Shown here: positions 16,094 through 25,616 of the stretch, one piece after another
Numbering within the stretch: position 1 is the stretch's first letter
Layout: the number at the start of each line of letters is the position of its first letter
Source: Actinoplanes sp. L3-i22
GTDB taxonomy: Bacteria; Actinomycetota; Actinomycetes; Mycobacteriales; Micromonosporaceae
Assembly: GCF_019704555.1 (NCBI RefSeq)
Contig: NZ_AP024745.1
Location: forward strand, 9,122,501 to 9,186,500
Length of the DNA stretch: 64,000 nucleotides
Direction: 5' to 3'
Position numbers and translations under genes: made by a program
Notes under the pieces: generated by a model
What the model was told of the DNA's origin: nothing
The model's database searches: none
Seen by the model: the letters and a program-made list of their open reading frames with translations, nothing else

Positions 16094-18996
16094 CAGGCGT
16101 TGCCTCCGTTTGCCGGCAAGTAGACGTATGTGCCGAGCACGTCGGCGGGTTTCTGGACGACGACATCGAGGCCGCGGACGATTTCGCCGGAGGCGCTACG
16201 GACGCGGCGGTGGGATGCTTCGAGTTCCTCAGCGAGTTGCTCGCCGTACTTCTCCAGGTGCTTGGTTAATGTCGGTAGACCACCGAGCATGCGGCGGACG
16301 GTGCTCTCGGCGAAGCCGCGGTCGGTGTTCTCATCGGCGGCGGCGTCGAGTAATTTCTGTGCGGCTTCGGGCGTCAGCCAGGTCGCGTTGGTGGGGGATC
16401 CCTGGAAGGCCAGCATCCGGGCGTCCTCGGCGATCAGTTGCCGGAAGCTCGCGCGCGATGGCAATGTCAGGTGGAAGCGGTAACGGACCAGCAGCAGGGT
16501 GGTGCGCATCGTCACCGCGCTAGTGCGGATCACCCCGCAACGCTGAGCCGGGCGCGGACCACTGGCGTGGGCGTCCAGCGCCGAGTCGAGGACGTGGCTC
16601 GCCAGCGCGCTGACCACCGGATCGGTGCGCACCAGGGCGGCCTCGCCTCGCCCAACCGCCGGGGAGTCACGGAACGGGACGGGTCGGCCACGCTCCACGA
16701 CGTCACCGCCGAGGAGCGGCGCCAATGCGTCGCGGAGGCCGGCGGGGCTGCCGCTGACATCGGTGGTGAAGTCGCCGGAACCGCTGGGGTCGTCGCGGAG
16801 CACGCCGTCGAGGGCGGCGAGTGACTGGCGTACGAAGTCTCGGATCTCACCGGCCCGGCCGAGTGTCTCGCGGATGGCGGCGACCTCGACGGCAACCTCT
16901 TCCGGATGGATAGAGCGTTGCGCGAAGAGCGAGCGTGACGTCTTCTCGCGGTCCGCGGCCGAATTCCACTCGGCGTCCAGTATGGCCGCTTTTTTGTCGA
17001 TGCCCGCGTCCAGGTCGAAGAGGCTGCCTTGCTCGTGTCGCTGCTGCCCGCGGAGCAGCATCCACTCCACGATGGCGTCGGTGACGCCCTTCGAGGCCTC
17101 GTCCGGAATGGATACGGAGATGCCGAGGTCCTTGCGGATCTGGCGGTGCTTCTTGATCAATACCTCGAGGACCTTGCCGTCGATGCCGTTGTCGGCGCCG
17201 TAAAGCGTGATGACACGGACATCGGTCCGTTTCTGACCGAACCGGTCGACCCGGCCCTCGCGCTGGTCGTGACGGGTGGGATTCCAGGCGAGGTCGTAGT
17301 GGACGACCGCGTCGAAGTGGTGTTGCAGGTTGACGCCCTCAGACAAGCAGTCGGTGGCGATCAAAACGCGTCGCGCCGCCGGGTCGTCGCCGGCCTTGGT
17401 GGCGAGTTCCTCGATACGTTGTAGCCGCTGCTGCGGGGAGAGGGTGCCGGTGACGGCTTGGACCACCGTCTTTTTGCCGAGCTTGCCGTCCAGATGTTCG
17501 GCTACGTACTCGGCGGTCGGGATGTAGCGGCAGAAGACGATGGGGTGGTAGCCGGCGGCCAGGAGTGACTTGAGGTGCTTGGTCAGCGCTGCGAGCTTGG
17601 TGTCGCCGTCGGTGCCTTCGAGATCTTCGGCCCGGTCGGCCAGTTCGGCGAGCCGGGCGCCGGTGTCCGGAGTCTCGGCGCCGGGCGCGACGTCGAGACC
17701 TTCGAGGGTGTCGCCGTCAGCGGCATCGCTGGTCAGCGGCGCGCCGAGCAGGTCGGCCTCGGCGGCCGTGGCGGCGGTCGCGGCCGTCGATCGGGTCCGG
17801 AGCGTCTGCGCAGCGGCCCGCGGCGATGAGACCAAGGAACGCAGCAGGGCGATCGCTGACCACCAGGCGATCCTTGCCTCGCGCTTGCCGAGGGCACCCG
17901 TCACGCGTTCGCTGGCGTAGCCGATGGCGTCGTCGAGCAGGTCTCGGTAGGCGGGGGAGAGCTTGTAGGTTTCGTCCTTGAAGAAGCGATCGGAGGGGAA
18001 CTCTGTGGTCTCGGCGAGGCTGTCGTCTTTCAGCCCGTCCTTGGCTCCAAGGTATTGGCGGACGTCGGCGCGCTTGCGCTGCACGAAATGTTGGGCCAGG
18101 AGCCGTCGGCCAGCCTCGGTGTCGAAGTTGACGGTCGCAAGTTCCGGCTTGATGATGCCGAGCAGGTTGCGGAAGGCGCTCTCCTTACCGCTGTGTGGCG
18201 TAGCCGTCACCAGCATGAGATGCCGTTCGGTGTCGGCGGCGACGCGTTGCAGCAGCTCGTAGCGCAGTTGATTCTGACTGGATGCTGTGTCGTCGGCGGC
18301 TACGCAGGTGTGTGCTTCGTCGACGATGACCAGGTCGGGGCAGTGCCGCACGAAGTCGTCGCGGTGCCGGGCCGACTTGATGAAGTCGGTGGAGACGATG
18401 ACGTTTGGGTGCCGGTCGAAGAGCGACTGACCCAGGTCGAGGCCGCGCTCCAGGCGAGAGACGGTGGAGGAAAGCACCAGCTCGGCGTCGATGGCGAACT
18501 TGGTCCGTAGCTCGTCCTGCCACTGTTCGGCCAGCGCCGGGGAGCAGAGCACGGCCAGGCCATGCGCGCTGCCCTGAGCAAGCAACTCGGTCGCGACCAG
18601 CCCAGCCTCGATCGTCTTGCCGATGCCGACATCGTCGGAGATCAGTAGGCGTACGGTGCGTTGCCGCAGCGCCATCAGCAAGGGTACGAGCTGGTAGGCC
18701 CGTGGTTCGACAGCGATGCCGGCCAGCGAGCGGAACGGTCCCGCGCCGGCTCGGAAGCCGATCCGCAGAGCGGAACGCAACAGACCTGCGGCATGCGCGT
18801 CGCCCAGATCGGCGGGGTTGGGCGGCGCGAACTCAGCGCTGCGGACCTCCTCGAAACTGGGAAACACCGCCGCAACGTCGTCATCGGCGCCGCCAAGCGG
18901 CCGCAGCACGAGCATGTCGGGTGCGCTCTCGGGTAGGACGACCCAATCGCGGCCACGCGCCGACACGAGCGAGCCGGCGGTGAAGGTGGGTGACAT
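16093..18996 (-). CDS. SNF2-family helicase, DrmD-like
   Basis: A 967-residue SF2 ATPase. ATG 18996 is chosen (AAGGAA about 10 nt upstream; protein begins MSPTFTAGSLVSARGRDW). Motifs: SDDVGIGKTIEAGL near residue 125, DEAH in VIVDEAHTC, VTATPHSG, then the C-terminal lobe with FCRYIPTAEYVAEHL, ATDCLSEGVNLQ and QREGRVDRFGQKR. This matches the SNF2-like DrmD of DISARM class 1, which likewise sits beside an adenine methyltransferase. It should be a cytosolic dsDNA translocase. The stop overlaps the methyltransferase start, and its own start is 31 bp after the kinase-helicase gene, so all are one operon. The ending GTYVYLPANGGNA has no further domain. Confidence 0.88.
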   Translation of the reverse strand: MSPTFTAGSLVSARGRDWVVLPESAPDMLVLRPLGGADDDVAAVFPSFEEVRSAEFAPPNPADLGDAHAAGLLRSALRIGFRAGAGPFRSLAGIAVEPRAYQLVPLLMALRQRTVRLLISDDVGIGKTIEAGLVATELLAQGSAHGLAVLCSPALAEQWQDELRTKFAIDAELVLSSTVSRLERGLDLGQSLFDRHPNVIVSTDFIKSARHRDDFVRHCPDLVIVDEAHTCVAADDTASSQNQLRYELLQRVAADTERHLMLVTATPHSGKESAFRNLLGIIKPELATVNFDTEAGRRLLAQHFVQRKRADVRQYLGAKDGLKDDSLAETTEFPSDRFFKDETYKLSPAYRDLLDDAIGYASERVTGALGKREARIAWWSAIALLRSLVSSPRAAAQTLRTRSTAATAATAAEADLLGAPLTSDAADGDTLEGLDVAPGAETPDTGARLAELADRAEDLEGTDGDTKLAALTKHLKSLLAAGYHPIVFCRYIPTAEYVAEHLDGKLGKKTVVQAVTGTLSPQQRLQRIEELATKAGDDPAARRVLIATDCLSEGVNLQHHFDAVVHYDLAWNPTRHDQREGRVDRFGQKRTDVRVITLYGADNGIDGKVLEVLIKKHRQIRKDLGISVSIPDEASKGVTDAIVEWMLLRGQQRHEQGSLFDLDAGIDKKAAILDAEWNSAADREKTSRSLFAQRSIHPEEVAVEVAAIRETLGRAGEIRDFVRQSLAALDGVLRDDPSGSGDFTTDVSGSPAGLRDALAPLLGGDVVERGRPVPFRDSPAVGRGEAALVRTDPVVSALASHVLDSALDAHASGPRPAQRCGVIRTSAVTMRTTLLLVRYRFHLTLPSRASFRQLIAEDARMLAFQGSPTNATWLTPEAAQKLLDAAADENTDRGFAESTVRRMLGGLPTLTKHLEKYGEQLAEELEASHRRVRSASGEIVRGLDVVVQKPADVLGTYVYLPANGGNA

Positions 18997-19027
18997 GTGT
19001 GGAGAATTCCTTCCGTCGTCCCGCGGA

Positions 19028-22000
19028 TCAGATGGTCGCGCCATGCCCGAAGTAGGTTGAATGTTCTTTGACGATCGCTGTCCAGTCGCCGTCGTGGGGG
19101 AAGCGGACGACTTCCCAGCCGAGGTCGTAGAGACGCTCCTGAGCATCTGCATCGCGCTCGGCAACGGCGGCGTGCTTGTGCATCGGCCCGTCTACGAACA
19201 CGGCAACGCTCGCGCCGGGAAGCAGATAGACGAAATCCGGCCGGGCCAGCGCCGAGCCGACGAGGTGCTGAGTCTCGTCGGGTAGCCGGTGGCCCCGTGC
19301 CTTGAGCCAGGCGAGGAACTGTTCCTCCAAGCTGGAGTCTGCCTGGTCGGTCAGCCGTGCTAATTGCTCTGAGCGGGACTCGCCCCGGCCGGTGTCAAGC
19401 GCTTCGGCGCCGGCGATGCGCAACAACAGCTCGCGTACGGAATGCCGGTCGATGGCGGAGTGATCGAGCTGGTTGCCGTAGGTAAGAAGGCACTCGTAGC
19501 AGCCACGGGCACAGGGCCGATCCGGGTGTTCACCGCCGAGGTCGTTGCCCTCGTCGTCGAAGTGGCAGATGGCAAGGGCCTCCGCCGCGGCACGGCCAAG
19601 CGCGTCGGACTCGGACTGCAGCTGGCGCAGGACGCCGGCGCCCCCCTCAGCTGCCTCGGTAAAGAGCATCCGATCGCGAAGGCTATCGACGGGCGGCAGC
19701 AACTCGCTGGTCAACTCCGAGTCTTCAAGTTCGAAAGCGGCCTCGATGCCGCGCTCGAGCGCGTACATGAGAGAGAGCGCTACCTCACGCTGCAACGGTT
19801 CGGCCAGCTTGACCACAAGGATATTGCGCCGGTCCTCAACGTACGGCAGCACCCGCTTCTTGCGTCGCTTCTCATTGCCCTCGGCGTCAACCACCGGCAT
19901 TTCGCTGGAGTCACCGGAAGCCTCGCCGGCGTCCCGCTCGTTCATCCAACGGCCGTCTGCCGGATCGAGCCAGAAACCGTCCGGTTCGTCGGGCTTGGCG
20001 CGAACCCGGCCGGTATTGGTGATCCGCACAGTGGCGGAGTCGCCGTACGACAGCGTTGCGAGCTTTCGGTCCGAATACGACACAATGGCGTCGCGGCGTC
20101 CGGGGCGCAGTCCGTGGTCGTTGAAACGATAGGACGTGACCAGCCTGAAGCCCGCTCGGCGACGTTCCTCCTCGTCGGATGAGATCCGCTCGCGGCGCTT
20201 GGTGTAAACCGTGTGCAACTGAAGCAGGCCCGAGGTAGGCGGGGGGAGCTGCTCATTGCACATCTCGCAGATGGTCGCGTGATCCTGCACGTCATGGTGG
20301 TAACCGCACTGGAGGCAACGACGCGCCTGCGTGGTCGTCACGTCGCCATCGGAGTCAGGCGGCAACTGGATCCGGGTGACCTGGTACCGCGCGCCCTCAT
20401 GGTAGATCAGTGCGCCCGGGCCGAATTCACGGATTGCCAGGAAGCGAGGGCGCTGCAGGTAGTCACCCTCACCGATCCGACGCCCAGAGGTCGGCACGTA
20501 GGCGGCGAGGGGAAGACGTGGGAACGAATATCCAGGCAGGAAGCCTTCACTGGCTAGGTACCGGTAGGGATTGAAGTCGGACAGCACCGACTTGCTCTCC
20601 ACCGTGTCATTTTTCAATAGGGCAATCTGCGTCTCGGCCTCACGACGCCGTCCGACTGCGATCCCCTGGTCGCGGTCCTGCAAGGTATGGTCCAAGACAC
20701 GGCGATTCTGCTCGGCCTGGTCTATCAGGGCTGCCTTGAACAAGTCGCGCCAGCGGTCGAAGGCCGCATTGAACCGGACCGGAGCCTGGTGCACACGGTC
20801 GGCAATCCACGCCTCGTCCCACCAGGAACTTTCATCCCTGAATTCAGGCAGCAGCCCGCTGAGCACCTGCTGGGCGGCGGAGACGGCACGTCGTTCGGCG
20901 TCCTGGTCAGCCAGCGCGGCCTTTATGTGGTCGTGCAGTGCGAGGGCCGGATTCGGATTGCGGGCGCCCTCGGCGTAGCTGACATCGATGATCTCGGGGA
21001 TCGCCCGGCCCAGCTTCAGCCCGGCTTCGGCGAGCCAGAGCGCGTGCACGTGGGACTGCACCAGGTCCTCGTTGGCCAGGTCCAGGCGCGGCGGGGCTAC
21101 GACCCCCGCCACCATTCGCTCGGACCGGCGGAAGTAATACTGGTCGTGGCTGTTTCCGGTAGCGCAGTAGGTGGTGACCAGTGCCGGTTGTCCCGATCGT
21201 CCAGCCCGGCCGCTGCGCTGCGCGTAGTTTGCCGGGGTCGGCGGCACATTGCGCATCATCACTGCGTTTAGTTCGGAGATGTCCACGCCCAACTCCATGG
21301 TCGGGGAGCAGTAGAGCAGCTTCAGCTCGCCCTTGCGGAACGCTTCCTCGCGTTCTTCGCGCTCCGCTGGTGAGACCTGAGCAGTGTGTTCGCGAGCAAT
21401 CAACCCGCTCAGGTCTCCGGCGGCGTCGTGGTAAAGATTCCGGAAGAATGTATTGACGCGTGGGCCGTCGCCGCTGGAGTACGTGCGGGTCAGTGGATCA
21501 TGCGTGCCGGTCTCGCCTTTGCCGGCGTGCCAGACGAGGGCCGCGGCGGCTACCCGGTAGCCAGTTACCGGAGTTGTGACGGGCCGCCGGAATCGTCCGG
21601 ACCTCTCCGGCGCGTCCTGAACCCTGGTCAGTAAACCTGCCTCGGCCAGGACCTCCAACAGATCGATGATGACGGCCTGAGTCTCATCCACGGTGAGATC
21701 TGAGTAGTGGACTCGGCGCAAGTACTTACCGAACTTGCCGCGCCCGGAGAGGAACAGCCCCGAGCGATCCATGCCTGGCCGCGAGGGCTGCGGGTAGGCT
21801 GTCCCCACCTTCGGCCGGTCGGTCGGTGCCAGCACCCAGGGGTCGATCAGCCGTTCCTCGGTCGCTCGTTGCAGATTGTCGAAGTCGTCGCGGAAGTACT
21901 GCACATCGATGGCCAAAGCGCGGCGCATCTCGTTCAGCAGGGCCTTCATGATCTCGGCGCGGATATTCGCCTCGGCGCGGGCGAGCACCAGCTCGCGCTT

Positions 22001-25000
22001 GGCCCACAACGGCTGTTCGCTCGCGACCCAGTCGAGGTCGGCATAGTCGATCTCTACTAGGCCGGTCTGTTCCAGGTTCGGCATTGTCACCCGCCAGCCG
22101 CGCTCCAAATCGAGGTAGACGCGAAAAGCGACGACATCGCGGAACGTTCTGTCGGCATTTTTGAGCAGGGCGGGTGCCGCATTGGCATTCCGGCAGAAGT
22201 CCGCGCGAGTCAGGCCCATGGCCGCGGTGACCCGATCGGCGAGGTCCTCATGCTTGAGTCCCTCTTCCCCGGCATCGACCGCGGCTCGATAGAGGGCACT
22301 GCGAAGCTGCGTGATCTGAACAAAGTCGTTGAAATGGCCAGCCTGTAGTGCAGCATCTTGCCGGTTGTCGACAAAGGTGAGTAGTTTGCGCGCTCTGGGA
22401 TCCAAATTCTCAGCCGGCACCGAGCGCAGTGAGCGCACCACTGATGCGGAGACGACCGATGTGGCGGACGAGCGGCCCTCCTGGTCGAGGGTGGCCAACT
22501 TGGCGAAGTCCTTCCCTCGAACCTGCTCGTAGCTGACACCGCAGTGCAGACAAAACAGGAAGGGAGAGGGAATGAACGCTACTCGGACATCGCCCAACCC
22601 TTCGGCGCCGTACGGGTCGACCGTGATCGGCGTCGGAAGCCGAGGGACATACGACTTACGGACAACTTCATGGCCGGAGTCATCAGTCTCCAGCCAGGAT
22701 TCCGGAATTCGACGCTCGGCGATAGCGTCTTCGACGGTGGATGGCCAGTTGCGCTCGGTGTCGATGTATAGATAGCCGTCGCCGGTGCGGCCGCCACTGG
22801 CGGCCGTGTCCCGGCGCGGTTCGTAGACGTAACCGGCGTCCTTCTCCGTACGCCAGACCGTCAGGTATTCCTGGCCGCACTCGCGGCAGAAGGCGAGCGG
22901 CAGCAGGATTTTCCCCTGAGACCCCGGTTGGATCAGCTGATAGTCCCGGGTCAGATGCCGGGTCATCGGATCCTCAAGGGTGACGTAAACCGTGTCGCCC
23001 TTGGAGAGGAACTGATGCAACCGAAACGCGAACAGCGGGCGCTCCGTCTTCGGATGCCGAGCCTGCGAGCCGGCCTGCAACGTGCGGCGAATCGCCCCAG
23101 TACAGTCTTCTCTGGTTACGCCGCTCTGCTCGGCAAGTTCGTCGGCCGCAGCCTCGACCTTCGCCGGCTTTTGTCTGACCAGCCGTCCGTTGAGGTCTGT
23201 ATCCAAGCCGAAGCGGGTCTCGATCCACCGAGCCAACGGATCGACCACTAGATCCGCATAGGCCCGCGGTGCCCCCGGTACGCGCAGACGGTCGGCCGGG
23301 ACGGCATCCGGTGTATCGGCGGTGGCTCGAAGCAGGGTCTCGCCGACCACATGGTCTGCTGGGATGTCGGTGCCGAAGAGAGTGCTCGCCACGCCAGCGA
23401 CGACGCGGCGTTGTGCTTCGAAGGTGCCCTCGCTCGACATAGTTGCCGAAGTTCCGACGCACTGCAGTTGCTGCGCCTGGCATGCCTCCCGGACGCGACG
23501 GATAAGGAGAGCAACATCGGCGCCCTGCCTCCCCCGATACGTATGCAGCTCGTCGAAGACGAGGAACTCCAGACCTTTTGCCATCTTGATCAGCGAACGC
23601 CGATCATCGGGACGGGTGAGCATCAACTCCAGCATCACGTAATTGGTCAGCAGGATGTCCGGTGGACTATCCCGAATCTCCTTGCGCCGCTCGTCGGACT
23701 CCTGCCCGGTGTACCGGGCGAACGTGACCGGCTCATTGCCCTCGCCGTACCCATCCCGAAGGTACTTCTCAAGCTCCTTGAGCTGGCTGTTGGCCAAGGC
23801 GTTCATCGGGTAGACCACGATCGCCCGAACCCGGTTGCGATGCTGCCCAGCTTCCTCCGCGCGAACCCGCAGGACACGGTCGACGATCGGCACGATATAA
23901 GCCAGTGATTTGCCAGAACCGGTGCCGGTGGTCAGGACGTAGGAGGCTCCGGTCCGGGCCAGGTCGATGGCCTGGCGCTGGTGGCGATAGAGCGACAGCG
24001 GCCGACCGTCGCAGACTCGGCCGCCTTCGGTCTTCTTAGCCTGGAAGATCCGGGCGCATTCCTCGTGTAGCACTCCATCACGGACCAATTCCGGCATAGT
24101 GCCGCCGGGCTCGAACGACGGGTTCAGTGAGAGCCACGGCTCCGGCCATTGGGACCGGCGATCTAGGTCATCTTCAACGAACGCCTTGATCCGGTCGTTC
24201 CGGATGATAGTCCCGCCCTCGGTGAACGAACGATAGTCCTCGATGAGCTGCTGGTGCACCGCGAAGACGTCCATGCCGGCGCCAGTCGATCGGCCGGCGG
24301 CCAGCTCCACGAGCTCGCCGCCCGTACTTGTGGAGGAATCCTCGAACCGCGCGGCGCTCAGATACGTCACTGGGTTCAGCTGCTCCCAGCCCGGGACAGA
24401 TGCCTTCGCGTCAAGCGAAGCCAGTAGGCCCGAAAGGGCGTCCCGGACATCCGCGGCGTTCTCCGGCCGCAGCGTCGGATCCTTGTCGAGGAGTTGCCTG
24501 ATCAACCGGCCCAGGACCTCTGGCACGCCGGACCGTGAGAACCCGATCTCGGGAACCGGCTGGTGAAGGTGCTTCTCGCCGACTTCGTGCGCCGACTCAC
24601 TGGTGAACGGCGCGGAGCCGGTAGTGAGCTCGTAGAGGACGCAGCCCAGTGCGTACAGGTCCGCAGCAGCCGTCACCACCGAGCCGCGGAACTGCTCGGG
24701 CGCCATGTAGCGGGCGGTGCCGACCGTGACGCCCGTGCTCGTCAGCTTCGCGGTCTCGACGTCGTCGACGATCCGCCCCATCCCGAAGTCCAGCACCTTG
24801 ACGAGACCACCCTGGACCACCATGACGTTGGCCGGCTTCAGGTCCCGATGGATGACGCCGGCCTGATGGGCGGCGAAGAGGCCGTCCGCGATCTGCGCGC
24901 CGAGCGCGGCTACCCAACTCAGCGGCAGCTGCGGGTGCTCACTCGCCAGGTCACGCAGCGTTCCGCCGTTGAGGTACTCCATGGCGAGATACGGCAGTCC

Positions 25001-25285
25001 TGCATCGTCGATGCCGCCGTCGATGATGCGGGTCAAATTGGGATGGTGCAGCTTGCGCATGATCCGGATCTCGCGTTGGAAACGCTGGACCGCCGGGTCG
25101 TCGTGCGCATGTATGGAAGCCCCGGACCGGGTCCGCAGGATCAGCTTGACCGCGACCGTCCGGTCGAGCGAATCCTCAGCCGCGTGGGTGTCCTCGGCAC
25201 GGTGAACCTCGCCCATGTTGCCTTTGCCGACCGCGTTAATGATCTGGAAGCGGTTCGCCACACTCTCGAAAACCACAAGGACCAC
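19028..25285 (-). CDS. Ser/Thr kinase - DEAD helicase - DUF1998 - nuclease fusion (DruE-like)
   Basis: About 2085 residues from GTG 25285 (25276 is also possible). Residues about 8-290 are a complete Hanks-type kinase: glycine loop GKGNMG (20-25), Lys47, HRDLKPAN (146-153), DFG (166-168), GTARYMAPE. From about 430 an SF2 helicase follows: YRHQRQAI, TGTGSGKS (Lys near 459), VYPMNALANSQ, FDELHTYRG, then the distant second lobe SPTMELGVDISELN and QRSGRAGRSGQP. Cysteine pairs (CRECGQEY, CLHCGVSY, CLQCGYHH...CEMCNEQ) and the closing CARGCYECLLTYGNQ are the DUF1998/MZB pattern of DruE and DrmB. The last 100 residues (RPDFVYLLPGASVAVFVDG, then LYDLGWEVVRFPHDGDW) are a Vsr/DUF559-like nuclease. A kinase on such a helicase is unusual and may gate activity by phosphorylation. 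Confidence 0.88.
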   Translation of the reverse strand: MVLVVFESVANRFQIINAVGKGNMGEVHRAEDTHAAEDSLDRTVAVKLILRTRSGASIHAHDDPAVQRFQREIRIMRKLHHPNLTRIIDGGIDDAGLPYLAMEYLNGGTLRDLASEHPQLPLSWVAALGAQIADGLFAAHQAGVIHRDLKPANVMVVQGGLVKVLDFGMGRIVDDVETAKLTSTGVTVGTARYMAPEQFRGSVVTAAADLYALGCVLYELTTGSAPFTSESAHEVGEKHLHQPVPEIGFSRSGVPEVLGRLIRQLLDKDPTLRPENAADVRDALSGLLASLDAKASVPGWEQLNPVTYLSAARFEDSSTSTGGELVELAAGRSTGAGMDVFAVHQQLIEDYRSFTEGGTIIRNDRIKAFVEDDLDRRSQWPEPWLSLNPSFEPGGTMPELVRDGVLHEECARIFQAKKTEGGRVCDGRPLSLYRHQRQAIDLARTGASYVLTTGTGSGKSLAYIVPIVDRVLRVRAEEAGQHRNRVRAIVVYPMNALANSQLKELEKYLRDGYGEGNEPVTFARYTGQESDERRKEIRDSPPDILLTNYVMLELMLTRPDDRRSLIKMAKGLEFLVFDELHTYRGRQGADVALLIRRVREACQAQQLQCVGTSATMSSEGTFEAQRRVVAGVASTLFGTDIPADHVVGETLLRATADTPDAVPADRLRVPGAPRAYADLVVDPLARWIETRFGLDTDLNGRLVRQKPAKVEAAADELAEQSGVTREDCTGAIRRTLQAGSQARHPKTERPLFAFRLHQFLSKGDTVYVTLEDPMTRHLTRDYQLIQPGSQGKILLPLAFCRECGQEYLTVWRTEKDAGYVYEPRRDTAASGGRTGDGYLYIDTERNWPSTVEDAIAERRIPESWLETDDSGHEVVRKSYVPRLPTPITVDPYGAEGLGDVRVAFIPSPFLFCLHCGVSYEQVRGKDFAKLATLDQEGRSSATSVVSASVVRSLRSVPAENLDPRARKLLTFVDNRQDAALQAGHFNDFVQITQLRSALYRAAVDAGEEGLKHEDLADRVTAAMGLTRADFCRNANAAPALLKNADRTFRDVVAFRVYLDLERGWRVTMPNLEQTGLVEIDYADLDWVASEQPLWAKRELVLARAEANIRAEIMKALLNEMRRALAIDVQYFRDDFDNLQRATEERLIDPWVLAPTDRPKVGTAYPQPSRPGMDRSGLFLSGRGKFGKYLRRVHYSDLTVDETQAVIIDLLEVLAEAGLLTRVQDAPERSGRFRRPVTTPVTGYRVAAAALVWHAGKGETGTHDPLTRTYSSGDGPRVNTFFRNLYHDAAGDLSGLIAREHTAQVSPAEREEREEAFRKGELKLLYCSPTMELGVDISELNAVMMRNVPPTPANYAQRSGRAGRSGQPALVTTYCATGNSHDQYYFRRSERMVAGVVAPPRLDLANEDLVQSHVHALWLAEAGLKLGRAIPEIIDVSYAEGARNPNPALALHDHIKAALADQDAERRAVSAAQQVLSGLLPEFRDESSWWDEAWIADRVHQAPVRFNAAFDRWRDLFKAALIDQAEQNRRVLDHTLQDRDQGIAVGRRREAETQIALLKNDTVESKSVLSDFNPYRYLASEGFLPGYSFPRLPLAAYVPTSGRRIGEGDYLQRPRFLAIREFGPGALIYHEGARYQVTRIQLPPDSDGDVTTTQARRCLQCGYHHDVQDHATICEMCNEQLPPPTSGLLQLHTVYTKRRERISSDEEERRRAGFRLVTSYRFNDHGLRPGRRDAIVSYSDRKLATLSYGDSATVRITNTGRVRAKPDEPDGFWLDPADGRWMNERDAGEASGDSSEMPVVDAEGNEKRRKKRVLPYVEDRRNILVVKLAEPLQREVALSLMYALERGIEAAFELEDSELTSELLPPVDSLRDRMLFTEAAEGGAGVLRQLQSESDALGRAAAEALAICHFDDEGNDLGGEHPDRPCARGCYECLLTYGNQLDHSAIDRHSVRELLLRIAGAEALDTGRGESRSEQLARLTDQADSSLEEQFLAWLKARGHRLPDETQHLVGSALARPDFVYLLPGASVAVFVDGPMHKHAAVAERDADAQERLYDLGWEVVRFPHDGDWTAIVKEHSTYFGHGATI

Positions 25286-25616
25286 CGTCTTTCGTACGGA
25301 GGGCAGACTCCTGCCTAGTATCAGACGGCACCTCGCGCACGGGAGCGCCACCGGCCGACTCATCCACTGTACACAAAATGGCATACGTTTCGCTAGAAAA
25401 TATGTTTACGGCGCCAACGTACTCATGTGATGTGAATGGCTTCTCACCCTAAGGCCGAAACCTCGGCGGTGAGGAGCTGCGAAACGAGGACTTTCGGGCC
25501 CAGTTGTGGGCTTTTCGAACACATCGCCCTCCCCCGACCGGCCAGCTGGTCGTTGCCCAGCTACGTCGAAGGGCGCTGACCAGCGATACCGAAACTCAGG
25601 GACGCAGCCTCCAGCC
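25286..25616. promoter_or_regulatory. Upstream region of the kinase-helicase operon
   Basis: A 331-bp non-coding stretch between the HTH-methyltransferase stop and the kinase-helicase start, with an AT-rich core (25370-25440) that contrasts with its surroundings. On the minus strand TACAGT at 25371-25366 could be a -10 box about 80 bp upstream of the GTG, with only a poor -35. The operon therefore probably has its own promoter. No repeat or small gene was recognised. Confidence 0.4.

Noticed and set aside
7223..25285. Annotation as a complete DISARM system
   Set aside because: drmA, drmB and drmC could not be found as separate genes; only DrmD- and DrmMI-like genes plus a DruE-like fusion are seen.
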